From assembly GCA_013152845.1 (NCBI GenBank), contig JAADFM010000105.1, positions 1-5,081 on the forward strand: 5,081 nt of DNA, written 5' to 3'. Shown piece after piece: positions 1 to 5,081 of the stretch (its first letter is position 1; each line of letters begins with the position of its first letter). A program made the translations under genes and the position numbers. The stretch is from Methanobacteriota archaeon (GTDB lineage: Archaea; Hydrothermarchaeota; Hydrothermarchaeia; Hydrothermarchaeales; JAADFM01). Below the pieces are notes generated by a model that worked only from the letters and a program-made list of their open reading frames with translations, did not search any database and had not been told where the DNA came from.

Positions 1-30
1 GCTGCTCTGACTTGGAATCTCCACTCTCAC
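1..30 (-). CDS. Possible 5' end of an unidentified gene, cut by the window edge
   Basis: On the minus strand a GGAGGT Shine-Dalgarno sequence (36-41) lies 5 bases ahead of a GTG codon at 28-30. The frame is open to the window edge and reads VRVEIPSQSS. It begins 37 bases after the tyrA stop on the same strand, so it could be the next gene of a tyrA operon, perhaps also in aromatic amino acid synthesis. That role is only a guess from position. Ten residues are too few to identify a family. An alternative reading in the same frame as the tyrA stop also stays open to the edge, but it lacks such a well-placed ribosome binding site. Confidence 0.35.
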   Translation of the reverse strand, partial: MRVEIPSQSS

Positions 31-67
31 GTCTGACCTCCGCACCCACCCTTTGCGGCCATCTTTT

Positions 68-1374
68 TCACCGGAGCCTGGCCCCGAGGCCCTGGATGGT
101 GTCCGTGACCTCCTCAAAGGCGGATGGGTCTGCCACGTCCACCCTGAATGTGATGCTCTTCTTGCCCTCCGGGAGATGCTCCGCCTCGTAGACGTCGATG
201 ACCCTGGCCGAGACCACCCCCGGGATGGAGCGTTCCAGGAGGGATGCGATGACCCCGCCCTCGGCCTCCCGGGGGAAGAGGGCCGAGAAGTCCCTGGACT
301 TGGACTTCCTGGGCAGGTTCTCCAGGTGCCACTGCTGGAGGAACTTCTCCTCCAGGAGCTCCACATTGGACAGCTTGAGCCGGACGTGTCTGCCGCGGGT
401 TTCCAGGGTCGCGTAATCCGGGGTCACCTCCACCACGGTCCCCACGTGGACCGCCCCGGAGTAGATGTGCCGCAGGGCCACCTCCTTACCAACCGAGCCT
501 TTCAGCCTCTTGAACTCCTCGGTCAGGGCCAGGATGGCCTTGTCGCTCCTGCCCATGGCCGAGTCCAGGTCCCCCATGTGCTTGGCGGCCTCTATCATGA
601 TTTTCTTGAACCTCTCCTCGTCCTTTTCTGCCACGGCCTGCTTCAGTTTCTCGGCCTCCCTGATGAAGGTCTCATGGACCCTGACGGAGAGGGGGTTGTG
701 TGTCTGGATGGAGGCATAGAGCTGGGGGCTCTGGCCCACGATTCTGGCGATGAGGTCCAGCATGAGGCCGTAGATGGGGGAGGCGAACTCCCTGGACTGG
801 CGCACGTCCACTCCCAGCTCCCTCAGGGTGGAGGCAACGGCGATGTAGGTGAAGTGGGTAAGGCCCTGGACAACGCTCATGATTTCGTCGTGCTCCTCGG
901 GGGTGGTCTCGAAGACCTTGGCCCCCCCGGCCTTCAGGAACTCCAGAAGCCACGGCAGCCATTTCCCGCCCCTTGCCGGGGTCACGATGAAGACGAGGCC
1001 GTCGAGGGAGGCCACCCTGGGACCGAACATGGGGTGGGTCCCGATGACGTCCACCCCCTCAGGGGCGTTCTCCAGCATGGCCTTGACGGGCTCTACCTTG
1101 ACTCCATGAGGAGGCACCCGGGCCTGACATGGGGTGCGACCTCCTCTATCACCTCCACCGTGTTCTCGATATAGACGGAGATGACAACCACATCGGCAGA
1201 ACCTGCGGCCCCGACGTTGTCGCTGGTGTACTCGACCCCCAGCTCCCGGGCGGCCTTTTCCCCCTTGGAGACCGACCTTCCGGTGATGGTGACCTGGTGG
1301 CCGGCTTCCTTGAAGAGCCTGGCAAAGAGGCGGCCAAACTCGCCGGTCCCTCCGATGATTGCGACCTTTACCAT
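68..1374 (-). CDS. tyrA: Prephenate dehydrogenase (TyrA), frameshifted, with C-terminal FDX-ACB-like domain
   Basis: TyrA oxidatively decarboxylates prephenate to 4-hydroxyphenylpyruvate in tyrosine synthesis, in the cytoplasm. The ATG at 1372-1374 opens a Rossmann fold with the dinucleotide loop GGTGEFGRLF at residues 8-17. The second strand ends in TITGRS, with no acidic residue, which hints at NADP use (inference). This frame runs to a TAG at 1093, reading GCLLMESR. The sequence resumes in another minus frame as VKVEPVKAMLENAPEG, then the family motif GTHPMFGPR (about 1020-1045) and the helical dehydrogenase domain, to a TGA at 68-70. Relatives usually read LLMDVTSVKV at the junction, so about 10 bases seem lost near 1100-1107. 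Restoring them gives about 438 residues, a normal archaeal size. After the catalytic part comes a small beta-rich region (LRHIYSGAVHVGTVVEV) and a domain resembling FDX-ACB (about 68-300). The frameshift may be a true mutation or a sequence error. The family call is secure. Confidence 0.88.
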
Positions 1375-1397
1375 ACCGTGCTACTATGTAGCATGCC

Positions 1398-1406
1398 ATA
1401 TAAAAA
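1398..1406 (-). promoter_or_regulatory. TATA box of tyrA, probably leaderless transcript
   Basis: The minus strand reads CACCTTTTTATATGG, a good archaeal TATA box with an upstream BRE-like stretch. Its centre is about 28 bases before the tyrA ATG. Archaeal transcription starts some 25 bases after the TATA centre, so the transcript should begin at or within a few bases of the start codon. No Shine-Dalgarno sequence lies ahead of the ATG, which fits leaderless translation. Confidence 0.6.
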
Positions 1407-1419
1407 GGTGGTGGTGTAA

Positions 1420-1468
1420 CCCCGGGAGTCACCGGCGTAAACCAAAGGCTATTATCCCTGTCCCGGGG
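1420..1468. repeat. Inverted repeat between the divergent promoters
   Basis: CCCCGGGA (1420-1427) is the exact reverse complement of TCCCGGGG (1461-1468), with 33 bases between the arms. A second, overlapping pairing is possible between CCTGT (1457-1461) and ACAGG (1473-1477). The repeat lies outside both predicted transcripts. It could be a regulator site, part of a small RNA, or chance in GC-rich DNA. The rest of the 294-base intergenic region shows no coding sequence I can support. Confidence 0.3.
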
Positions 1469-1565
1469 AAGTACAGGCAGGGAGAGGCGCCGGTTCCGCC
1501 AGATATCCACCCACACCTCCATCCGATTACCTCCCCAGCGCCTCTCCTTTTCTACTCCCACCAGG

Positions 1566-1579
1566 GAAAGGTTTAAATT
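1566..1579 (+). promoter_or_regulatory. TATA box and BRE of the rpl7ae operon
   Basis: GAAAGG (1566-1571) followed by TTTAAATT (1572-1579) matches the archaeal BRE plus TATA arrangement. The expected start of transcription is about 25 bases on, near 1600. That gives the rpl7ae operon a leader of roughly 68 bases, unlike the leaderless tyrA on the other side of the intergenic region. Confidence 0.6.
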
Positions 1580-1610
1580 CTAAAAGCCCGTTTCTTAGCC
1601 ATGAGATGCA

Positions 1611-1657
1611 CCCTCCCCGGAGGGGAAGCTCCTTGTTGCGATACCGATGAAAGGAGG
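1611..1657 (+). promoter_or_regulatory. Leader hairpins that could mask the rpl7ae ribosome binding site
   Basis: Two stems can form in the predicted leader. CCCTC (1611-1615) pairs with GAGGG (1620-1624) around a 4-base loop. CTCCTT (1629-1634) pairs with AAGGAG (1651-1656), which is the core of the Shine-Dalgarno sequence AAGGAGGT (1651-1658). In addition, CCTCC (1612-1616) could pair with GGAGG (1653-1657) as an alternative. This would let the leader switch between masked and free ribosome binding states. L7Ae is known in some archaea to repress its own mRNA by binding a kink-turn in the leader. I do not see a canonical kink-turn here, so autoregulation is only a suggestion. Confidence 0.4.
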
Positions 1658-1668
1658 TATGAAACAAA

Positions 1669-2037
1669 ATGGCGAAGATGTATGTGAGATTCGAGGTTCC
1701 CAAGGACCTCCAGGAGAAGACCTATGAGGCCCTGGAGATGGTCCGCAGCTCAGGGAAGCTCAGCAAGGGAACCAACGAAGTCACGAAGATGGTGGAGAGG
1801 GGACAGGCTGCCCTGGTGGTCATTGCCGAGGATGTGGAGCCGGAGGAGATAGTGGCACATCTGCCCGTCCTCTGCGATGAGAAGAAGGCCCCATACATAT
1901 ACGTCCCGAGCAAGGAGGAACTCGGGAAGGCCAGCGGCATGGACGTCTCCACGGCCTCGGTTGCCGTGGTGAACGCCGGTAAGGCCAAAAAGATTATAGC
2001 CGAGATTGCAGAAAAGGCCGAGGCCTTGAAGAAATAG
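1669..2037 (+). CDS. rpl7ae: Ribosomal protein L7Ae (eL8), kink-turn RNA-binding protein
   Basis: This 122-residue protein has the usual length of archaeal L7Ae. It binds kink-turn RNA in the large ribosomal subunit and is also a core protein of box C/D and H/ACA guide RNPs and of archaeal RNase P. The RNA-contacting signature [18 protein letters not shown] spans residues 33-50, followed by [20 protein letters not shown], typical of the family, and by a conserved [11 protein letters not shown] stretch. The start is the ATG at 1669, 10 bases after AAGGAGGT. An earlier ATG at 1659 is out of frame and abuts the Shine-Dalgarno sequence. It is the first gene of the cluster; rps28e follows after 8 bases. 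Confidence 0.97.
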   Translation: MAKMYVRFEVPKDLQEKTYEALEMVRSSGKLSKGTNEVTKMVERGQAALVVIAEDVEPEEIVAHLPVLCDEKKAPYIYVPSKEELGKASGMDVSTASVAVVNAGKAKKIIAEIAEKAEALKK

Positions 2038-2045
2038 GTGGAACA

Positions 2046-2267
2046 ATGGCCAAGGATGAAGAGACCCAGGGGTTCCCGGCAGAGGTGGTGGAGGTCATCG
2101 GGAGGACCGGGATGACCGGCGAGATACTCCAGGTGAAGTGCCGGATCCTGGAAGGCAGGGACAAGGGCAGGATTATCCGCCGCAACGTTAAGGGCCCGAC
2201 AAGGGAAGGCGATATACTGATACTCCTGGAGACGGAAAGGGAGGCAAAGGAGCTCAGGGGACCGTGA
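2046..2267 (+). CDS. rps28e: Ribosomal protein S28e
   Basis: This 73-residue small-subunit protein has the OB-fold sequence expected of archaeal S28e. The hallmarks are [25 protein letters not shown] (in part), the basic [15 protein letters not shown] stretch and the acidic C-terminal [10 protein letters not shown]28e sits near the mRNA exit and E-site region of the small subunit. The ATG lies 8 bases after the rpl7ae stop, and an AGGTGG sequence overlapping that stop can serve as ribosome binding site. The rpl24e ATG begins one base after its TGA, so the genes are almost certainly translated from one message. Confidence 0.95.
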   Translation: MAKDEETQGFPAEVVEVIGRTGMTGEILQVKCRILEGRDKGRIIRRNVKGPTREGDILILLETEREAKELRGP

Positions 2268-2268
2268 G

Positions 2269-2448
2269 ATGGAACAGGTGGAATGCTCTTTCTGCAAGGG
2301 GGATATCGAGCCCGGCACAGGCAAGATGTTCGCAAAAAAGGACGGCAGCGTCCTGTACTTCTGCAGCAGCAAGTGCGAGAACAACATGCTCAAACTCCGC
2401 CGCCTTCCCAGGAAGGCGAGGTGGGTGACAAAGAAGAAGGGGGAGTGA
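2269..2448 (+). CDS. rpl24e: Ribosomal protein L24e, zinc-ribbon type
   Basis: The ATG at 2269 gives a 59-residue protein that ends at the TGA at 2446-2448. It begins MEQVECSFCKGDIEPGTGKM. A zinc-binding set of four cysteines is visible: C6-x2-C9 near the start and C32-x3-C36 in YFCSSKCENN. The C-terminus is very basic (LRRLPRKARWVTKKKGE), as expected for rRNA contact. Length and layout match archaeal L24e of the large subunit. It is packed between rps28e (one base gap) and ndk (three base gap). The tail end carries the GGAG that may act as ribosome binding site for ndk. Confidence 0.95.
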   Translation: MEQVECSFCKGDIEPGTGKMFAKKDGSVLYFCSSKCENNMLKLRRLPRKARWVTKKKGE

Positions 2449-2451
2449 GGA

Positions 2452-2907
2452 GTGAGCAGGGAACGGACCTTCCTGATGGCAAAGCCCGATGCGGTCTCCC
2501 GGGGCCTTGTGGGCGAGGTCATACGCCGGGTGGAGCGCAAGGGCCTCAAAATCGTGGCCATGAAGATGATGCGCATCGACCGGGACCTGGCGGAGCAGCA
2601 CTACGGCGAGCACAGGGAGAAGCCCTTCTTCGGTGACCTTGTCTCCTTCATCACCTCCAACCCGGTTGTGGCCATGGTGATAGAAGGCAAGGATGCCGTA
2701 AGAGTCGTCCGCAGCCTTCTGGGGGAGACCGACCCCAACAGGTCGCCGATGGGAACCCTGCGGGGCGATTTCGGCCTGGACCTGGGGCGCAACATCGTCC
2801 ATGGTTCTGACTCCCCGGAGTCGGCAGAGCGGGAGATAAACCTATTCTTCAGACCCGAGGAGATTCTGGACTACGAGCGGGCCGACGAGGGCTGGGTCTA
2901 CGAATGA
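2452..2907 (+). CDS. ndk: Nucleoside diphosphate kinase
   Basis: NDK moves the terminal phosphate from ATP to other nucleoside diphosphates through a phosphohistidine. The 151-residue protein has the normal family length. Visible motifs are FLMAKPDAV near the start with the catalytic lysine K11, [11 protein letters not shown] at 50-60, and the active-site NIVHGSDS with H117. The start is a GTG three bases after the rpl24e stop, with GGAG (2442-2445) overlapping that stop. Starting here places FLMAKPD at the usual distance from the N-terminus. The protein ends [12 protein letters not shown]. The DNA for this ending is repeated at 3619-3661, on the far side of vapBC, so ndk may carry a replaced 3' end. 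Its TGA directly abuts the vapC stop on the other strand. Confidence 0.96.
   Translation: MSRERTFLMAKPDAVSRGLVGEVIRRVERKGLKIVAMKMMRIDRDLAEQHYGEHREKPFFGDLVSFITSNPVVAMVIEGKDAVRVVRSLLGETDPNRSPMGTLRGDFGLDLGRNIVHGSDSPESAEREINLFFRPEEILDYERADEGWVYE
2862..2903 (+). repeat. Direct repeat copy 1, within the 3' end of ndk
   Basis: The 42 bases from GATTC to CTACGA encode the last residues of NDK. The last 37 (2867-2903) match 3625-3661 exactly. The five bases before them match 3619-3623, with one extra C in the second copy. After the repeat this copy reads ATGATTA, giving a GAA codon and a TGA stop. If the unit integrated by site-specific recombination, this would be the left attachment site. Confidence 0.85.
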
Positions 2908-3327
2908 TTAAAGCTTAAGGTCTGATGGCCGTTTGACCGGAACAGCCTCTCTCAGCCTGTCGAAATGTCTGTCGTCGCACAGGAACAAGTCGGCCTTTTT
3001 TATGGATTTGAAAGTGGCTATGTGAAGGGCGTCGGCTGCGTAGAGGTTGTTTCCCTTTATCAGGTCCATGGCTTTGGAAATCTGGTTGTCATCGATGGAG
3101 ATGAACTTGATTTTGTGGGACCTCAGGTCCTCCAGGTCCACGGTGATAATATCCTTTGGTTTTCGATCTTTTTTCAAGGCCCGGGCTATCTCCAGAAGGC
3201 TCCATTTTGATGAAAAACCCTTCCATTTCCCGCTGTCAATCCTCTGGACCACCCGGTCCATGAGCTCACTCTCGTCTTCTTCCTTATAGAGCTTCACCAG
3301 CACACTTGAGTCCAGGTAGAGCCTCAA
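2908..3327 (-). CDS. vapC: VapC-type toxin, PIN-domain ribonuclease
   Basis: This 139-residue protein is a single PIN domain, the fold of VapC toxins that cut RNA (often tRNA or rRNA) using metal ions. The acidic residues expected at the active site are visible: D6 in LYLDSSVLVKLY, E46 in SLLEIARAL, D99 in YAADALHIA, and D118/D119 in LFLCDDRHFDRL. The start is a TTG overlapping the vapB stop by four bases (TTGA at 3324-3327), with GGAGG (3335-3339) 7 bases ahead. This shows translational coupling to the antitoxin. The stop at 2908-2910 touches the ndk stop directly, so the two genes converge with no room for a terminator. All catalytic positions are present, so the toxin looks active. The RNA target cannot be told from sequence. 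Confidence 0.92.
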   Translation of the reverse strand: MRLYLDSSVLVKLYKEEDESELMDRVVQRIDSGKWKGFSSKWSLLEIARALKKDRKPKDIITVDLEDLRSHKIKFISIDDNQISKAMDLIKGNNLYAADALHIATFKSIKKADLFLCDDRHFDRLREAVPVKRPSDLKL

Positions 3328-3572
3328 ATTTCGTCCTCCGCCCTGACCTCTTGGATAAGCTCACCTGCGCTTTTTCCAGAACTCCCAAAAAGCTCATTGA
3401 TGGCCCGAAGCACCCGAAGCCTCGGCACGGTATCCATGCCCATCAGGGCGATGTAGAACCTCACCGCCTCCCTTATCAGCTCGCTCCGGTTCAGAAGCCC
3501 CAGGGCTTCGGTAATTTCGTCCAGGGTCGTGATCTCCTTTTCAGAAAATTTGGCAGAAACGGAAACGCCCAT
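3324..3572 (-). CDS. vapB: VapB-type antitoxin, ribbon-helix-helix
   Basis: This 82-residue protein starts with a ribbon-helix-helix DNA-binding region, about residues 2-43: a beta strand VSVSAKFS, a helix KEITTLDEITEALG, a turn with NRSE, and a second helix LIREAVRFYIALMG. The less conserved C-terminal part (NELFGSSGKSAGELIQEVRAEDEI) would be the toxin-binding tail. The ATG at 3570-3572 has GAGG (3577-3580) 4 bases ahead. It lies directly upstream of vapC and overlaps it by four bases, the usual antitoxin-first order. A perfect 16-bp palindrome 11 bases upstream of the start is a likely operator for self-repression. The pairing with a PIN toxin supports the antitoxin role, although the sequence itself only shows a CopG/Arc-like regulator. 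Confidence 0.87.
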   Translation of the reverse strand: MGVSVSAKFSEKEITTLDEITEALGLLNRSELIREAVRFYIALMGMDTVPRLRVLRAINELFGSSGKSAGELIQEVRAEDEI

Positions 3573-3582
3573 CTTTCCTCAC

Positions 3583-3598
3583 GTTTACTATAGTAAAC
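3583..3598. promoter_or_regulatory. Perfect 16-bp palindrome, probable VapB operator
   Basis: GTTTACTATAGTAAAC is its own reverse complement along all 16 bases. It ends 11 bases ahead of the vapB ATG and includes the AT-rich TTTACTATA, which could be part of the core promoter. Ribbon-helix-helix antitoxins commonly bind such palindromes over their own promoter and repress it, more tightly with the toxin bound. The palindrome is seen directly; its use as operator is inferred. Confidence 0.65.
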
Positions 3599-3618
3599 CT
3601 TAACATCGAAAAAGAATT

Positions 3619-3661
3619 GATTCCTGGACTACGAGCGGGCCGACGAGGGCTGGGTCTACGA
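3619..3661 (+). repeat. Direct repeat copy 2, upstream of infB
   Basis: This copy repeats the end of ndk with 37 identical bases (3625-3661) and one extra C after the leading GATTC. Sequence upstream of the repeat (GAAAAAGAATT) is unlike ndk, so the duplication is sharply bounded. Under the integration model this is the right boundary. Confidence 0.85.
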
Positions 3662-3665
3662 GTAA
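3624..3665 (+). pseudogene. Displaced 3' end of ndk
   Basis: Read from CTG at 3624 the frame gives [13 protein letters not shown] and then TAA, the same 13 residues as the end of NDK but with GAG TAA in place of GAA TGA. There is no start codon or ribosome binding site, so it is not a gene. It lies where the end of ndk would be if ndk directly preceded infB, as in related clusters. I read it as the original ndk end, cut off by the vapBC insertion. Confidence 0.6.
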
Positions 3666-3667
3666 TC

Positions 3668-3690
3668 CAATATATTAATAAGGGAGGAGG
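3668..3690 (+). promoter_or_regulatory. TATA-like element and distant Shine-Dalgarno sequence ahead of infB
   Basis: The TATA-like CAATATATTAATAA has its core at 3671-3677. Transcription would start near 3700, leaving a leader of about 14 bases before the infB ATG. A strong GGGAGGAGG (3682-3690) follows, but it ends 23 bases before that ATG, too far for normal use, and would lie upstream of the predicted transcription start. Either infB is translated from a short leader without it, or the message comes from further upstream and the spacing is unusual. Confidence 0.35.
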
Positions 3691-3713
3691 GTTCAGTCTA
3701 TCCCCGATGATGT

Positions 3714-5081
3714 ATGATACGCCAGCCGATAGTGTCTGTATTAGGCCATGTAGACCATGGCAAGACCCTTCTTCTGGACCACATCAGAGGCTCGGCTGTC
3801 GTTGAGAGGGAAGCGGGGGGAATCACCCAGCACATAGGCGCAACAGAGATCCCCCTGGAGGTCATCGAGAAGATCTGCGGCGGCCTCATGAAGCAGCTGA
3901 GCATCCAGGTCACCCTGCCCGGGCTCCTCTTCATCGATACCCCGGGCCATGCCGCCTTCACCACCCTGAGACGCCGGGGCGGGGCCCTGGCCGACTTCGC
4001 CATCGTGGTGGTGGACATCAACGAGGGTCTCCAGCCCCAGACCGTGGAGGCGCTCAACATCCTCAGGAGCTACAAGACCCCCTTCCTTGTGGCCGCCAAC
4101 AAGATCGACCGGATACCCGGGTGGCAGGTATTCAACGAGTACCCCTTCGCCCACAGCATACTGAAGCAGTCCGAGGGCGTGAAGCAGGCGGTGGAGGCCA
4201 GGGTGTACGACCTGGTGGGCCGCCTCTACGAGGAGGCAGGCTTCGAAGCCGAGCGCTTCGACAGGGTGAAGGACTTCACAAAGAAGGTGCCCATCGTGCC
4301 CATAAGCGCCCTCACCGGCGAGGGCATCCCGGAGCTCATGATGATGCTCATCGGGCTGTCCCAGAAGTTCTTGACCGAGCGGCTGGACATCGTGGTCGAG
4401 CGTCCGGGGCACCATCCTGGAGGTGAAGGAGGAGATGGGCCTGGGAATCACCGTGGACGTCATCATCTACGACGGCAAGATAAAGCGGGGGGACACCATC
4501 GTCCTGGGGGGAAAAAGCGGGGTCATCACCACCAGGGTGCGCTCCCTTCTCAAGCCCAAGCCCCTGGATGAGATACGCGACCCCAGGTACAAGTTCGACA
4601 ACGTAAAGGAGATGCACGCCTCCTGCGGCATCAAGGTGGCGGCCCCGGGCCTCAAGGACGCCCTGGCAGGAACACCCCTCTGGGTCGCAGACAAGAAGAA
4701 CATAAAGGAGGCCGAGGAAGGGGTCCTTGCCGAGATGGAGGAGGTCAAGGTGGAGACCGAGAAGGCCGGGGTGGTGGTCAAGGCCGATACCCTGGGGAGC
4801 CTGGAGGCCCTCATAAACCTCCTCAAGGAGGCGGAGATTCCTGTGAAGAGGGCCGACGTGGGGGATATAACGAAGCGGGACATCATCGATGCGGGGGCGG
4901 TGGCCAAGGAGGAACCCCTCTTCGGGGTGGTCATGGGGTTCAACGTCAAGATGCTCAAGGATGCCGAGGCGGTCTCGGCCGACCTCGGGGTGCCGGTCTT
5001 CATCAGCGATATCATCTACCAGCTCATCGACAACTACGAGGACTGGGTCATGCTGGAGAAGGAGAGGGAGAAGGCCGCAGA
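3714..5081 (+). CDS. infB: Translation initiation factor aIF5B, frameshifted and cut by the window edge
   Basis: aIF5B is the archaeal IF2/eIF5B GTPase that promotes joining of the ribosomal subunits. The G domain has all five motifs: GHVDHGKT (11-18), [10 protein letters not shown] (35-44), DTPGH (75-79), NKID (129-132) and SAL (198-200). The first frame leaves the family sequence after DIVVERPG, near 4401-4410. The family sequence resumes in the +1 frame as [18 protein letters not shown] (domain II), then [18 protein letters not shown], and a domain III with [14 protein letters not shown] and [10 protein letters not shown], open to the right edge. Relatives often read VEGPGKGTILEVK here. 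A loss of about five bases, or one extra G in GGGG (4406-4409), would explain the break. The ATG at 3714 is the only possible start, since a TGA lies in frame at 3708. Without repair only a truncated G domain would be made, which is hard to square with an essential factor. Confidence 0.93.

Larger units (their letters stand above)
2862..3661. mobile_element. Putative insertion unit carrying vapBC, bounded by direct repeats of the ndk 3' end
   Basis: The unit is delimited by two direct copies of the ndk 3' end (2862-2903 and 3619-3661) and holds only vapC and vapB on the minus strand. Three 60-base lines inside vapC count to 52, 47 and 47% GC by hand, against 63% for one line of infB, which suggests foreign origin. 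Elements that integrate into the 3' end of a gene often rebuild that end from their own attachment site and leave the displaced end at the other boundary. The pattern fits this. No integrase, transposase or terminal inverted repeat is visible, so the unit may be a remnant, or may have arisen by another duplication-plus-insertion route. Confidence 0.45.

Noticed and set aside
53..1174. A 373-residue plus-strand open frame
   Set aside because: It lies opposite tyrA, whose minus-strand product has clear family motifs. The plus product is rich in Gly, Leu and His and looks like a GC-rich shadow frame.
1475..1500. A tRNA-like GGTTCCGCC in the intergenic region
   Set aside because: It lacks the T-loop consensus, and no cloverleaf or acceptor stem can be drawn around it.
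1600..1668. A kink-turn for L7Ae in the rpl7ae leader
   Set aside because: The GA next to the AAGGAG arm is in place, but the opposite strand lacks the matching GA after a three-base bulge, and no second stem forms. I kept only the hairpin.
1722..2576. A 284-residue minus-strand open frame across the ribosomal cluster
   Set aside because: It is antisense to rpl7ae, rps28e, rpl24e and the start of ndk, all of which are well-supported genes, and its translation resembles no family.
4395..4412. Programmed ribosomal frameshifting in infB, and the same in tyrA
   Set aside because: No slippery heptamer is visible at either site. Most likely shifts are in opposite directions (+1 in infB, -1 in tyrA), and several expected residues seem to be missing at both.
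3741..4466. A 241-residue minus-strand open frame in infB
   Set aside because: It is antisense to the aIF5B G domain, in which all five GTPase motifs are readable.

Overview
The window comes from an archaeal chromosome with fairly high GC. One 60-base line of infB counts to 63% by hand. The reasons for calling it archaeal are the proteins L7Ae, S28e, L24e and aIF5B (which have no bacterial counterparts in this form), TATA-type promoters and a tyrA start that looks leaderless. The order L7Ae, S28e, L24e, nucleoside diphosphate kinase, aIF5B is a familiar euryarchaeal translation cluster. I cannot name a genus.

Layout. Positions 1-30 (minus) hold what may be the start of a gene that runs off the left edge. 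Positions 68-1374 (minus) are an archaeal prephenate dehydrogenase (TyrA), with a frameshift near 1100 and a C-terminal domain that resembles the FDX-ACB domain of phenylalanyl-tRNA synthetase. Positions 1375-1668 are a divergent promoter region. Its right-hand leader could fold so that the L7Ae ribosome binding site is masked. Positions 1669-2907 (plus) are the tightly packed rpl7ae, rps28e, rpl24e and ndk genes. Positions 2908-3572 (minus) are a VapC/VapB toxin-antitoxin pair, with a perfect 16-bp palindrome just upstream of vapB. From 3714 to the right edge (plus) is infB, encoding aIF5B, with a frameshift at about 4401-4410 between the G domain and domain II.

The most striking feature is how the toxin-antitoxin pair sits in the cluster. 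The last 42 bases of the ndk coding sequence before its final codon position (37 of them identical without a break) occur again at 3619-3661, directly upstream of infB, and end there in a different stop codon. vapBC is therefore bracketed by direct repeats of the ndk 3' end. It looks like a small unit that inserted into the ndk 3' end, left ndk with a complete end, and pushed the original end next to infB. No integrase or transposase is present, so the mechanism is inferred.

The ribosomal genes, ndk and infB serve translation and nucleotide supply, and probably once formed one transcript. vapBC now lies antisense between ndk and infB, and infB has its own TATA-like element. Two frameshifts in otherwise well-conserved housekeeping genes raise the possibility of sequence or assembly error.
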